Below, in pieces: positions 1 through 7,211 of a stretch of 33,044 nt of DNA. Position 1 is the stretch's first letter, and every line of letters begins with the position of its first letter. The stretch spans positions 1 through 33,044 of the forward strand of contig CBDHFJ010000042.1 of the NCBI GenBank assembly GCA_965262315.1, in the 5' to 3' direction. This DNA is from JBCCFK01 sp965262315 (GTDB taxonomy: Bacteria; Actinomycetota; Acidimicrobiia; Acidimicrobiales; UBA8592). The notes below the pieces were generated by a model. It saw nothing but the letters and a program-made list of their open reading frames with translations, was not told the origin of the DNA and searched no databases. Position numbers and translations under genes: made by a program.

Positions 1-550
1 CCGACCGGTACATGACATCGGCGGCGTGCGGATCGACGTAGATGTTGAACTCGGCCGCGGGCGTGATGTTGCCCCCGACGAAGTAGCCGCCGCCCATGGT
101 GACGATCTGTTTGATCTTGGGGACCACGGCGGGCTCGCGCACCATGGCCATGGCCACGTTGGTGACCGGCCCGACGGGGCACAGCGTGATCTCGCCATCC
201 TCTGCGGCCAGCAGGGTCTCGATCATCCAGTCGACGGCGTGCTGGTCCTGAATCGCCATGGTCGGCTCGTCCCAGTCCGGCCCGTCGAGGCCGGTCTTGC
301 CATGGACCTCCTCGGCCGTGACCAGCTTCCGCACCATCGGCCGATCGCAGCCGGCGAAGATCGGGACATCGGTGCGCCCTGCGAGCTCGCACACGAGCCG
401 GGCGTTGCGCACCGTGTACGACAGGGGGACGTTGCCCGCCACACAGGTGAGGCCCAGCACATCGATCTCTGGCGACCCCAAGGCCAGCAGGATTGCCAGT
501 GCGTCGTCTTGTCCCGGGTCGGTGTCGATGATCACCTTGTGCGCTGTCAC
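1..550 (-). CDS. Nucleoside hydrolase (inosine/uridine-preferring family), 3' end cut by window edge
   Basis: Purine/pyrimidine ribonucleoside hydrolase, which cleaves the N-glycosidic bond to give free base and ribose in nucleoside salvage. Seen: the N-terminal calcium-binding signature DTDPGQDDA at residues 9-17, the later GPVTNVAMA stretch, and MGGGYFVGGNITPAAEFNIYVDPHAA, a classic ligand-contacting segment of the family. About 183 residues are visible of a usual 300-330; the C-terminal part lies left of base 1. The GTG start at 550 is chosen because an in-frame stop lies just upstream (578-580) and because a TAGGGT -10 element ends 7 nt before it, suggesting a leaderless transcript. The two small genes upstream run in the same direction. 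Family assignment is secure; substrate is not determinable. Confidence 0.9.
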   Translation of the reverse strand, partial: MTAHKVIIDTDPGQDDALAILLALGSPEIDVLGLTCVAGNVPLSYTVRNARLVCELAGRTDVPIFAGCDRPMVRKLVTAEEVHGKTGLDGPDWDEPTMAIQDQHAVDWMIETLLAAEDGEITLCPVGPVTNVAMAMVREPAVVPKIKQIVTMGGGYFVGGNITPAAEFNIYVDPHAADVMYRS

Positions 551-557
551 AGCCCGG

Positions 558-563
558 ACCCTA
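558..563 (-). promoter_or_regulatory. -10 element TAGGGT of leaderless nucleoside hydrolase gene
   Basis: TAGGGT on the minus strand lies 7 nt before the GTG at 550 and fits the actinobacterial TANNNT -10 consensus. No Shine-Dalgarno sequence lies in between, so transcription probably starts at or next to the start codon. It overlaps the tail of the noncoding gap after the upstream gene. No -35 box is evident. Confidence 0.5.
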
Positions 564-577
564 GCGGGCGACGGCGG

Positions 578-922
578 TCAGCCCGGCGGTGGGGCCGCCT
601 GGCGGACCCAGAGGGCCAGCCCGCCGGCGGGGAGGATGGTGACCGGCGCCCGCTCCGTGGCGCCGTCGGCATCGAGGACGACCTCCCAGTGCACGCCGGT
701 CAGCGTGCCCTCGAAGCTCATCGGCCCCCCAGCGGGCACGGCGAGATCGAACGATGCCGAGCCCCCGCTCAGCGAGACGGTGGCCGCGACCTCGGTGTCG
801 ACGGTCCCATGGCCGCTGGTGGCCCACCGCAGGCTGACCGTGGCCGGCCCGGCGGACCAGGTGGCCGTACCGGAGACGTCGTCACCGCACTCGGCGACGG
901 GGGCGTCGAGCTCGATGCTCAC
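578..922 (-). CDS. Small beta-rich hypothetical protein, arrestin-like sandwich pattern
   Basis: A 114-residue protein without signal peptide or membrane segment. Its sequence alternates hydrophobic strands (for example SGTATWSAGPATVSLRWAT) and has the segment GPMSFEGTLTGVHWEVVLDAD. A proline-serine turn followed by a strand with a central Trp resembles arrestin-like beta-sandwiches of the sporulation-control/Vps26 type, but that is a pattern impression rather than an established match. The GTG start at 922 overlaps the stop of the upstream gene as GTGA, so the two are translationally coupled and probably act together. No catalytic motif is visible. The coding status is supported by coupling and by a composition natural for this GC content. 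Confidence 0.6.
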   Translation of the reverse strand: MSIELDAPVAECGDDVSGTATWSAGPATVSLRWATSGHGTVDTEVAATVSLSGGSASFDLAVPAGGPMSFEGTLTGVHWEVVLDADGATERAPVTILPAGGLALWVRQAAPPPG

Positions 923-1587
923 CGGCCCACCCCGCCGGACTGGAGTCGGTCGGCGACGCGGGGAGCGACGTCGAACGCGAACGTGCTCAGATCGTCTGGC
1001 GCGTTCGGGGCCTTCATGTCGACGAAGAGCTCCCACACGACTTCGTTGTGGGGCAGGTCCAGCGAGGGCGGGGCTGCGTTCAGTGGCACATCGATCTCGA
1101 TGTCGGCCTCGACGACGCGCTCGTTGCCGTCGACCAGGGTCACGGGCGCGGGCTCTCGGTGGACGATCTGTTCGACGGGTTCCAAGCTGCCGCTGTGACG
1201 CACCCGTTCGAGGACCACGACCTCGGCGGTGACGGTCAGGCCCTGGAGGTCGGTCCGTCCGCGAGCAGCTCGCCGCACTCGGACCACGACGTGATCGCCG
1301 AGATGCAGCGGCGCGGACGACGGCATGAACAGTTGGGGGTTGGCCCACCCCGCCCAGACCCGGACCTTGAGCCACGCGGCGGTGAGCGTGAACAGGCCAA
1401 CGACGGCGAGCACGACCAGCAGCCACGCCGGTGGACTGTCGACGAGCAGGGCGATCAGGGCCAACGCGGCGAACACGACCACGCTCACGGCGGCCCAGAT
1501 GACCGCCACCGTCCGGTCCGATGTGTCGGTCACGACGTGTTGGACGGGGAGACCCCGTTCTTCGGATTCCTGTTCGTGCTGATCCAT
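919..1587 (-). CDS. Hypothetical membrane-anchored protein with C-terminal beta-rich domain
   Basis: A 222-residue protein: a short polar N-terminus, two hydrophobic helices at about residues 27-48 and 55-75, then a soluble beta-rich region of about 140 residues. The region contains NAAPPSLDLPHNEVVWELFVDMK, whose Pro-Ser turn followed by a Trp-bearing strand recalls the downstream coupled protein; both may share one fold. The ATG at 1587 is preferred because a GAGG lies about 8 nt upstream. The frame remains open to 1665, where another ATG exists, but the extra 26 residues are Arg-rich and look untranslated. It is divergent from the HtpX-like protease. Function unknown; a membrane-tethered partner of the 578-922 product is my inference. 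Confidence 0.6.
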   Translation of the reverse strand: MDQHEQESEERGLPVQHVVTDTSDRTVAVIWAAVSVVVFAALALIALLVDSPPAWLLVVLAVVGLFTLTAAWLKVRVWAGWANPQLFMPSSAPLHLGDHVVVRVRRAARGRTDLQGLTVTAEVVVLERVRHSGSLEPVEQIVHREPAPVTLVDGNERVVEADIEIDVPLNAAPPSLDLPHNEVVWELFVDMKAPNAPDDLSTFAFDVAPRVADRLQSGGVGR

Positions 1588-1642
1588 GCCGTGCCTCGAT
1601 GGCCGGTACCGCCGGCCGGCGGCGGATACCCTCCGAAGGAGG

Positions 1643-1729
1643 ATGTCAACGACGGATGATGGCACGGCACGGGTGACGCTGCGAGGACGGCTGCGAGGAC
1701 GGCGGCGAGAACGGACACGCGGACGATGA
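1643..1729 (+). CDS. Possible 28-codon leader ORF in front of the HtpX-like gene
   Basis: An ATG at 1643 directly abuts a near-perfect Shine-Dalgarno sequence AAGGAGG (1636-1642) and opens a 28-codon frame. Its stop overlaps the HtpX-like start as ATGA at 1726-1729. The last 16 codons are formed by four 12-bp repeat units and encode an Arg/Gly-rich tail. A TACCCT -10-like box lies at 1627-1632. The spacing between ribosome site and ATG is too short for ordinary initiation, so this may instead be just a leader with a displaced ribosome site. Weak call, included because the HtpX-like start has no ribosome site of its own. Confidence 0.2.
   Translation: MSTTDDGTARVTLRGRLRGRRRERTRGR
1678..1725 (+). 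repeat. Four tandem 12-bp units ending at the HtpX-like start codon
   Basis: Two perfect copies of GCTGCGAGGACG (1678-1689, 1690-1701) are followed by two degenerate ones (GCGGCGAGAACG, GACACGCGGACG). The last ends at 1725, immediately before the ATG at 1726. The unit length is a multiple of three, so copy-number changes would not disturb a frame running through it. Confidence 0.7.
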
Positions 1730-2931
1730 GCACCGACTTCCGCGAGCTCCAGTCACAGAATCGCCGGACGACGTGGATCCTGCTGATCTGCAGCTTCCTG
1801 CTGTTGCTGGTGGTCTGCCTGATCGTCGCTTTCGTGACCGTCGGCGGTGTGATCGCGGCCGTGTTCGCCGTGGTGGTCGCCTTCGGCGGCACCTGGGCCA
1901 GCTACCAGGCCTCGGACCGCATCGCCATCGCCTCGACCCGGGCCCAGCCCGCGGACCCTCAGGAGCATGCCCGACTCCACAACCTGGTCGAGGAGATGGC
2001 CATCGCAGCCGGGTTGCCGAAGCCCCGGGTCTACGTGGTCGACGACCCGGCCCCGAACGCCTTCGCCACCGGCAAGGACCCCGAGCACGCCGCCATCGCC
2101 GCCACCACCGGGCTGATGGCCAAGCTGGACCGCAACGAGCTCCAGGGCGTCATCGCGCACGAGATGGCCCACATCCGCAACAACGACATCCGGGTGATGA
2201 CGGTGGCGGTGGCGACTGCGGGGGCCATCGCCCTCATCGCCGACATCTTCTGGCGCCTCCTCTACTTCGGTGGGCTGAGCGGTGGCCGCCGCAACAACCG
2301 GGACAACAATCAGGCGCAGGCCATCCTGGCCCTGGTCGGGTTCCTCTTCGTCGTGGTCCTGGCTCCCCTCGCCGCCGGCCTGCTACGGGCCGCCATCTCG
2401 CGCAGCCGCGAGGGGCTGGCCGATGCGTCGGCGGTGGAGCTGACCCGCAACCCGGAGGGTCTGCGACGGGCCCTCGAGAAGCTCGATGCCGACGTCACCG
2501 TCATCCGGCGAACGTCCCACGCCACATCGCACCTGTGGATCGAGGCGCCCGACGACCACGAGCGCCACCACAAGGGCCGTCGCTTCAACGACATGTTCAA
2601 CACGCATCCGCCGTTGCGCGAGCGCATCGACACGTTGCGCCAGATGGAAGGCCTGACCCCCTACGAGGGACCCAGCGAGGAACAACTCGCGGCGGTCCGT
2701 GGCGCGGACCGCCGGATGGCAGCAACCGCCGCGACCGCCACCGCAGCTCCCCTGGCCAGCCCTGACAACTGGGCGGAGGTCGCGGGGATGGGCGCCGTCG
2801 AGGCGCCGGCCGCAGCAGCCGCAGCGTCCACCGAGCCCACCGTCGCGGCCGGCTGGTACCCGGATCCGCTGGGCTCGGGGCGCTTGCGTTGGTGGGACGG
2901 CAGGACGTGGAGCGGTTTCACGTCGAAGTGA
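1726..2931 (+). CDS. htpX: HtpX-like M48 membrane metalloprotease with C-terminal DUF2510
   Basis: Zinc-dependent membrane endopeptidase of the M48B family, which in bacteria degrades damaged or misfolded membrane proteins. Seen in 401 residues: two N-terminal membrane helices (about 17-37 and 40-58); the zinc motif HEMAH at 145-149; a second hydrophobic pair (about 159-180 and 198-222); and SREGLADASA with Glu229, the expected third zinc ligand. An Ala-rich linker (about 335-370) leads to a C-terminal AGWYPDPLGSGRLRWWDGRTW segment, a DUF2510 domain common on actinobacterial membrane proteins. Canonical HtpX is shorter (about 290 residues) and lacks this tail. The ATG at 1726 has no ribosome site of its own; it overlaps a short upstream ORF as ATGA. 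Divergent from the coupled pair at 578-1587. Confidence 0.88.
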   Translation: MSTDFRELQSQNRRTTWILLICSFLLLLVVCLIVAFVTVGGVIAAVFAVVVAFGGTWASYQASDRIAIASTRAQPADPQEHARLHNLVEEMAIAAGLPKPRVYVVDDPAPNAFATGKDPEHAAIAATTGLMAKLDRNELQGVIAHEMAHIRNNDIRVMTVAVATAGAIALIADIFWRLLYFGGLSGGRRNNRDNNQAQAILALVGFLFVVVLAPLAAGLLRAAISRSREGLADASAVELTRNPEGLRRALEKLDADVTVIRRTSHATSHLWIEAPDDHERHHKGRRFNDMFNTHPPLRERIDTLRQMEGLTPYEGPSEEQLAAVRGADRRMAATAATATAAPLASPDNWAEVAGMGAVEAPAAAAAASTEPTVAAGWYPDPLGSGRLRWWDGRTWSGFTSK

Positions 2932-2967
2932 CCCTCCAGCCGATCCCGGTGCCGTCCAACGCACCGA

Positions 2968-2973
2968 TACCCT
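2968..2973 (+). promoter_or_regulatory. -10 element TACCCT of leaderless lipoprotein gene
   Basis: TACCCT is followed by 6 nt and then the GTG at 2980. The gap to the preceding stop is under 50 bp, so the lipoprotein may have its own leaderless transcript as well as read-through from the protease gene. Confidence 0.5.
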
Positions 2974-2979
2974 GACGGC

Positions 2980-4440
2980 GTGCGGACCCGCCCTCTGATC
3001 GGCCTGGCGTTGCTGTGCCTGGCGGCGCTCATCGGTGCGGCCTGCAGTTCGACCCCGATCGACGTGACCCTGCCCGCCGGCGACGCCACGGCCGGACCCA
3101 CGGAGGTCGACGACGAGGCCGGCCCCACCGCCACGCCCATCCCCACGCCGGCGCCGACCCCCACACCCGTCGGGCGCGCCGAGCTGCCCGAGGACACCGA
3201 GTTCGAGATCGGCCCCCGCCTCGCCATCCAGACCGCCGACCACCAGATCGTGACCGTGGCCCTCGACGGCACCAACCTGGTGCCGCTCACCGACCCCGCC
3301 GAGGGCCGCTCGAACCGGACCCCGCGTTGGTCCGACGACGGCAATCGACTGGCCTGGGTCGCGGCGGAGCCGGACCGGACCGACGTGGTGCTGCGCAGCG
3401 CCCGCTTCGACGGCAGCGGCTGGGGCGAGGTGCCACTGCCCGATGAACCGATCCACCTGGCATGGGACCCGTCCGGATCGCAGGTCGCCACCCTCGCCCG
3501 GGTCGCCGGAGGCGTCCTCGAGCTCGGCGTGACCGACATCGACGGAGACCTCGGCTACCGCCCTGTGGACCAAGGCGCCCCCTTCTGGTTCGCCTGGAAC
3601 CCCGACGCCGACGGGTTCCTCGTCAACGCCAGTGGGCTGCGACTCGACTTCGTCCCCATCGACGGGCCTTCGCAGGTGCTCGAGCAGAACCCGGGCCAGT
3701 TCCAGGCCCCGGTCTGGCTCTCGGGCCCGCCGGTCCAGCTGATCTACGCCGACCGCCAGGGCGAAGACCAGTTCCTCGTCGTGTCCGGTCGCGAGGGGTC
3801 GGGGCGCCGGGCCCTCGTCACCTATGACGGCTACCTCCAGTTCTCGGCATCGCCCGAGACCGGCGTCGTGGCGCTCCAGGTGATCGACCCGTCGCTGGCC
3901 CCGGTGCCCGATGTGATCACCGCCTCGTTCCAGGGCGACGAGTTCGTCGACGAGATCGACGAGATCCCTCGAAACCAGCTCACGATCATGGCGCTGTTCG
4001 GCGGCGACCCATTCGTCCTCTACCCCTCGCCAGGCGCCTTCCAGGTGTTCCCGGTCCGGGGCTTCTGGTGGAGCAACGACGGGCAACTCGCCTGGATACT
4101 CGAGACCGAACCAGGCGACGGCAACTGCGCGTCGGAGACCGCCATCTGGGAGCTCCAGTTCTGGACCGGCACGGAGTTCGTCGGCGGCCCCCGCTTCATC
4201 CCCACGCCGACCTTCGCCTGCGAGTACATGCCGGGCTTCGACCAGCTCGACCAGAGCGTGTCGTTCTGGTCGCCCGACGGCGCCGTGTTCACCTACGCCG
4301 GCACCAATCCCTTCACCGGCCAACGAGGTGTGTGGAACCACCAGGTCGGGACGTTCGACGATCCCACCTTCGTCGCCGACGGCGAGATCGGCATCTGGTC
4401 CCCCGACACCGCCGGCTCCGCTGCCGCCAGCTCCCTCTGA
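2980..4440 (+). CDS. Predicted lipoprotein with TolB/WD40-like beta-propeller repeats
   Basis: A 486-residue exported lipoprotein. The N-terminus has Arg residues, a hydrophobic stretch and a lipobox-like ALIGAAC with the acceptor Cys22. The Gly at -3 is atypical but tolerated. A Pro/Thr-rich spacer (TPIPTPAPTPTPVG, about 49-62) follows, as expected for a protein tethered to the outer membrane leaflet. The body contains repeated WSDDGNRLAWV, WDPSGSQVATL, WNPDADGFLV and WSPDGAVFTY units, the W-(S/D/N)-P/D-D-G signature of TolB-type propeller blades. Such proteins bind partners or substrates in the envelope; no enzyme motif is visible. The GTG start is supported by the signal peptide and by the -10 box 6 nt upstream. 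Role unknown. Confidence 0.8.
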   Translation: MRTRPLIGLALLCLAALIGAACSSTPIDVTLPAGDATAGPTEVDDEAGPTATPIPTPAPTPTPVGRAELPEDTEFEIGPRLAIQTADHQIVTVALDGTNLVPLTDPAEGRSNRTPRWSDDGNRLAWVAAEPDRTDVVLRSARFDGSGWGEVPLPDEPIHLAWDPSGSQVATLARVAGGVLELGVTDIDGDLGYRPVDQGAPFWFAWNPDADGFLVNASGLRLDFVPIDGPSQVLEQNPGQFQAPVWLSGPPVQLIYADRQGEDQFLVVSGREGSGRRALVTYDGYLQFSASPETGVVALQVIDPSLAPVPDVITASFQGDEFVDEIDEIPRNQLTIMALFGGDPFVLYPSPGAFQVFPVRGFWWSNDGQLAWILETEPGDGNCASETAIWELQFWTGTEFVGGPRFIPTPTFACEYMPGFDQLDQSVSFWSPDGAVFTYAGTNPFTGQRGVWNHQVGTFDDPTFVADGEIGIWSPDTAGSAAASSL

Positions 4441-4496
4441 CCCTCCCCGAGTACGGTTCGGGCGTTCGCCGTGACGATCAGCGAGGGGGAGGCCGC

Positions 4497-5282
4497 ATGA
4501 TGCTGCTGGAGGATCGTGTCGTCGTCGTGTCCGGAATCGGGCCGGGCATGGGGCGCGACATCGCGCTGGCTTGTGCTCGCCAGGGAGCTGATGTGGTGCT
4601 GGCCGCGCGCTCGGCCGACCGACTGGATGCCGTCGCCGACGAGGTTCGCTCGCTCGGGCGCCGGGCGCTGCCGGTGCCCACCGACGTGACCGACGAGGCC
4701 CAGGTCGAGCATCTGGTCGCGGCCACCAACGAGGAGTTCGGCCGACTGGACGTCCTCGTCAACAACGCCTTCAAGCAGCCGCCGTTCGCCACGATCGAGG
4801 CGATGGACATGCACGACTGGAACGAGAGCCTGGAGATGAACTGCACCCAGGCGGTGCGGTTCAGCAGGGCGGTCCTGCCCACCATGCGGGCGCAAGGGTC
4901 GGGTTCGATCGTGAACATCGCGACGCTGTCGATCCGCAACAACCGGCCGAACTTCGGCGCCTACGCCGCGGCGAAGTCCGCGCTCACGTCGGTGACGCGC
5001 ACGATGGCCCAGGAGGTCGGCCCCGACGGCGTCCGGGTGAACGCCGTGTGCCCGGGCTACATCATGGGCGACTCGGTCCGTTGGTATCTCAACGCACTGG
5101 CCGAGGAGGCGGGCACCACCTACCAGGACGAGTACGACCGGGTCGCCGGGGAGATCGCGCTGCGCTTCATCCCCGACTCCGAGCAGATCTCGGGCGCCGT
5201 CGTCTTCTTCGCGTCCGAGCTGGCGTGCGCCGTCACCGGCACCAGCCTCGACGTGAACGGCGGCCACTGGATGACCTGGTAG
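4497..5282 (+). CDS. Short-chain dehydrogenase/reductase (classical SDR)
   Basis: NAD(P)-dependent oxidoreductase of the classical SDR family, 261 residues, cytosolic. Seen: the cofactor glycine motif SGIGPGMG (12-19, TGxxxGxG-like), NNA at 89-91, and the YxxxK pair Tyr156/Lys160 (YAAAK). The usual catalytic Ser, 13 residues before the Tyr, is Thr143 here, with Ser145 nearby. The C-terminus reads TGTSLDVNGGHWM, typical of FabG-like enzymes. The ATG at 4497 is followed at once by a second ATG; a GGGGGAGG ribosome site lies just upstream, so this gene is leadered. A TACGGT at 4452-4457 could be its -10. The stop abuts the stop of the convergent dioxygenase. Substrate not deducible. Confidence 0.9.
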   Translation: MMLLEDRVVVVSGIGPGMGRDIALACARQGADVVLAARSADRLDAVADEVRSLGRRALPVPTDVTDEAQVEHLVAATNEEFGRLDVLVNNAFKQPPFATIEAMDMHDWNESLEMNCTQAVRFSRAVLPTMRAQGSGSIVNIATLSIRNNRPNFGAYAAAKSALTSVTRTMAQEVGPDGVRVNAVCPGYIMGDSVRWYLNALAEEAGTTYQDEYDRVAGEIALRFIPDSEQISGAVVFFASELACAVTGTSLDVNGGHWMTW

Positions 5283-6074
5283 TCAGGCGGCCCCGAAGAC
5301 CACGGGGAAGCTGGGGTGATCGAGGCGGTCGCCATGGGACAGCACGGCCGCGACCTCCGGGAAGGGTGGTGACGTCTCGGCCGGGCGCACTGCGTAGGTG
5401 GCGTCGTCGCCCACGAAGCGGGCAGAGAACGCGCGACGCCGGGTCGCCGATCCCGACGCGGCGTGCAGGGTCCGCATGTGGAACGCGATGACGTCGCCGG
5501 GCTCGACCGCCCACTGCAGGAACCGATGCTGGTCGGGCTCGGCGTCGATGTCGGGGACCGGGTCGTAGCCCTCGAACGGGTACGGCTCGTGGCTGACGAA
5601 CTTGCGCGGCACGTACATCGGGCCCAGGTGTGAGCCCGCCACGAACCTGGGGGCGGCCTCGAACGGCACCGGATCGAGCGCGACCCACAGGCTGATGTTC
5701 TGGTCACCGTCGACGCAGTAGTACGGCTGATCGTGGTGCCACGGCGTGATCTCGGCGGTCCCGGCCTCCTTGACCAGGACGTGCTCGTGGAAGAGTCGTG
5801 CGCTCGCCGACCTCATCAACGCCGCAGCCACCTCGCCGAGGGGTGAGTCGAACAGCACGGTCCGGTACTCGGGGATGCGCTGCCAGTTGCAGTAGTCGTC
5901 CCAGAATCGGCCGGGCGCGCCGTCGGGGGTGTACTCGCAGGAGTATTCGCTGGGGTCGGCCATGTTTGCGGCGACGCCGGTGGCCAGCAGGTCGAGCCAC
6001 CGCTGGTCCAGGACACCCCGCGCACAGACCGCTCCGTCCGTGGCGAACGCCTCGATCAGTTCCTGGTCGACCAC
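5283..6074 (-). CDS. Phytanoyl-CoA dioxygenase (PhyH) family protein
   Basis: Non-haem Fe(II)/2-oxoglutarate-dependent oxygenase, 263 residues. Seen: the iron-binding HxD in PWHHDQPYY (His113, Asp115), the distal His204 in FHMRTLHAASG, and nearby Arg213-214 suitable for 2-oxoglutarate binding, with SLWVALDPV and GSHLGP as in PhyH-type enzymes. Members hydroxylate or halogenate diverse small molecules, so the substrate is open. The GTG at 6074 is chosen because TACCGT ends 7 nt upstream (leaderless) and the family N-terminus aligns with it. It lies tail-to-tail with the SDR with no gap and 17 nt after the LysE-type gene in the same direction. Confidence 0.88.
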   Translation of the reverse strand: MVDQELIEAFATDGAVCARGVLDQRWLDLLATGVAANMADPSEYSCEYTPDGAPGRFWDDYCNWQRIPEYRTVLFDSPLGEVAAALMRSASARLFHEHVLVKEAGTAEITPWHHDQPYYCVDGDQNISLWVALDPVPFEAAPRFVAGSHLGPMYVPRKFVSHEPYPFEGYDPVPDIDAEPDQHRFLQWAVEPGDVIAFHMRTLHAASGSATRRRAFSARFVGDDATYAVRPAETSPPFPEVAAVLSHGDRLDHPSFPVVFGAA

Positions 6075-6081
6075 GCCAGGA

Positions 6082-6087
6082 ACGGTA
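6082..6087 (-). promoter_or_regulatory. -10 element TACCGT of leaderless PhyH-family gene
   Basis: TACCGT on the minus strand is followed by 7 nt and the GTG at 6074. It lies in the 17-nt gap after the LysE-type gene, so the oxygenase can be transcribed independently of it. Confidence 0.45.
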
Positions 6088-6091
6088 CCGG

Positions 6092-6673
6092 TCAGATGGC
6101 CAGCAGGGCGCCCAGGGCGAGCATGGCGACCCCGGATGCGCGCTGGACCAGGATGCGGCGAGCCGACGACAGCCGGGCCCCAACCGAGCCCGAGGCGGCA
6201 CCGAGCGCCACGTGCCACACCGCGCTGGCGAGCACGATCCCGACGCCGGTTCGGGCCAGGGCCCAGCCCTGTCCCAGCTCCGAACCCAGCGCCACCATCA
6301 GCCCGAGCCACGCCAGCAGCGTCAGTGGGTTGGCCAGGGTGGCGACGAGCAGGACGCGACCGGGCCGCTCGATGCGGTTGACGGCGCGGGTGATGCCGGC
6401 CTTCGCCAGCAGGGCCTTGAGGCCGATGGCCATCAGACCGACGCCGAGTGAGACCTCGATCCCCCGGCGCCAGCTTCCGTCCAGACCGGCGAGCTGGTCG
6501 GCGACCCCGAGCACCAGCAGCAGCAGGGCCGCGTCGGCGGCAGCGACCCCGAGTCCGGCACGCACGCCTGCGGCGGCGCCTCGTTCGAGACCGATGGCGA
6601 TGAGCAGGAGCGAGATGGGGCCCACGGGAGCCACCACCATCACGCCGACGGCGAATCCGACCATGATGTCCAT
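6092..6673 (-). CDS. LysE/RhtB-family amino-acid exporter
   Basis: A 193-residue integral membrane protein with about five or six hydrophobic segments. The N-terminal FAVGVMVVAPVGPISLLLIAIGLERGAAAGVRAGLG carries the family's conserved P-GP region. Usual length is about 200, so it is complete. Such proteins export lysine, arginine, threonine, homoserine or related metabolites. It is divergent from an Lrp/AsnC-type regulator only 73 bp away, a common arrangement in which the regulator senses the amino acid and controls the exporter; that link is inference. The ATG at 6673 is used; an ATG three codons downstream is a possible alternative. Substrate unknown. Confidence 0.85.
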   Translation of the reverse strand: MDIMVGFAVGVMVVAPVGPISLLLIAIGLERGAAAGVRAGLGVAAADAALLLLVLGVADQLAGLDGSWRRGIEVSLGVGLMAIGLKALLAKAGITRAVNRIERPGRVLLVATLANPLTLLAWLGLMVALGSELGQGWALARTGVGIVLASAVWHVALGAASGSVGARLSSARRILVQRASGVAMLALGALLAI

Positions 6674-6729
6674 GCGCCGACGATGACACGGCCCGCACCG
6701 AACGGGCACCGGACTTCGGTTGCCTGATC

Positions 6730-6737
6730 CTGTACAG
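6730..6737. promoter_or_regulatory. Palindrome CTGTACAG overlapping the Lrp-gene -10; candidate operator
   Basis: A perfect 8-bp palindrome in the intergenic region between the exporter and the regulator gene. It overlaps the TACAGT -10 hexamer (6733-6738), which ends 8 nt before the GTG at 6747. A regulator bound here would block its own leaderless promoter. Autoregulation is known in the Lrp/AsnC family; the specific site is inferred from position only. Confidence 0.3.
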
Positions 6738-6738
6738 T
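6733..6738 (+). promoter_or_regulatory. -10 element TACAGT of leaderless Lrp/AsnC gene
   Basis: TACAGT followed by 8 nt and the GTG at 6747. There is no ribosome site between them, consistent with a leaderless message. Confidence 0.45.
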
Positions 6739-6746
6739 CCGTTGAT

Positions 6747-7208
6747 GTGACGGCTCTTGACCCGATCGACCGGCGAATCATCGGCATCCTCGCGGGCGAG
6801 GGCCGCATGCCCATTCGCGAGCTCGCCGAGCGCATCACGCTGTCCGCCAGCGCCACCTCCGACCGGGTGCGACGCCTGGAGGCCGACGGCGTGATCGCCG
6901 GCTACTCGGCCCGCATCGATCCCGTGGTGGCCGGCCGTCCCGTCCAGGCCATCGTCGAGGTCCAGCTGGACCCGGCCGCAGGCATCTTCGAGATCGACGA
7001 CGCCATCGCGGCCATGCCCGAGGTGATCGACGCCTTCCACCTCACCGGCCGCTTCGACTACCAGATCCGCATCGCGTGCGAGGGCATCGACGGCATCGAG
7101 AAGGCGATCCGCCACCTGAAGGAGGACCTGGGAGTGCGCGAGACCTCCACCCGAGTGATCCTGCGCACCGTCGAAGGCCTGCCCCGCCAGCCGGGGGTGA
7201 CCGGCTGA
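6747..7208 (+). CDS. Lrp/AsnC-family transcriptional regulator
   Basis: A 153-residue DNA-binding regulator. An N-terminal winged HTH (about 5-60: LDPIDRRIIGILAGEGRMPIRELAE followed by SASATSDRVRRLEADGVI) is joined to a C-terminal RAM/ligand-binding alpha-beta domain (about 65-140) containing LTGRFDYQIRIAC. The GTG at 6747 (VTALDPID) is chosen over an upstream TTG because family members begin 4-6 residues before LDxxDrrI and because a -10 box lies 8 nt upstream. Divergent from the LysE-type exporter, which is its likely target. The effector is probably an amino acid, but none can be named. Confidence 0.88.
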   Translation: MTALDPIDRRIIGILAGEGRMPIRELAERITLSASATSDRVRRLEADGVIAGYSARIDPVVAGRPVQAIVEVQLDPAAGIFEIDDAIAAMPEVIDAFHLTGRFDYQIRIACEGIDGIEKAIRHLKEDLGVRETSTRVILRTVEGLPRQPGVTG

Positions 7209-7211
7209 ACG

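Noticed and set aside
2383..4341. A 652-codon open frame on the minus strand under the protease and lipoprotein genes
   Set aside because: Composition is that of an antisense shadow; the plus-strand genes have signal peptide, zinc motif and propeller repeats.
6720..6746. Upstream TTG start for the Lrp/AsnC gene
   Set aside because: It would place the -10 hexamer inside the coding region, and family members start just before the LDxxD helix, as with the GTG at 6747.
5283..7115. A 610-codon minus frame spanning PhyH, LysE and Lrp genes
   Set aside because: Only its last 263 codons (PhyH family) are protein-like; the rest is a shadow of the exporter and regulator genes.
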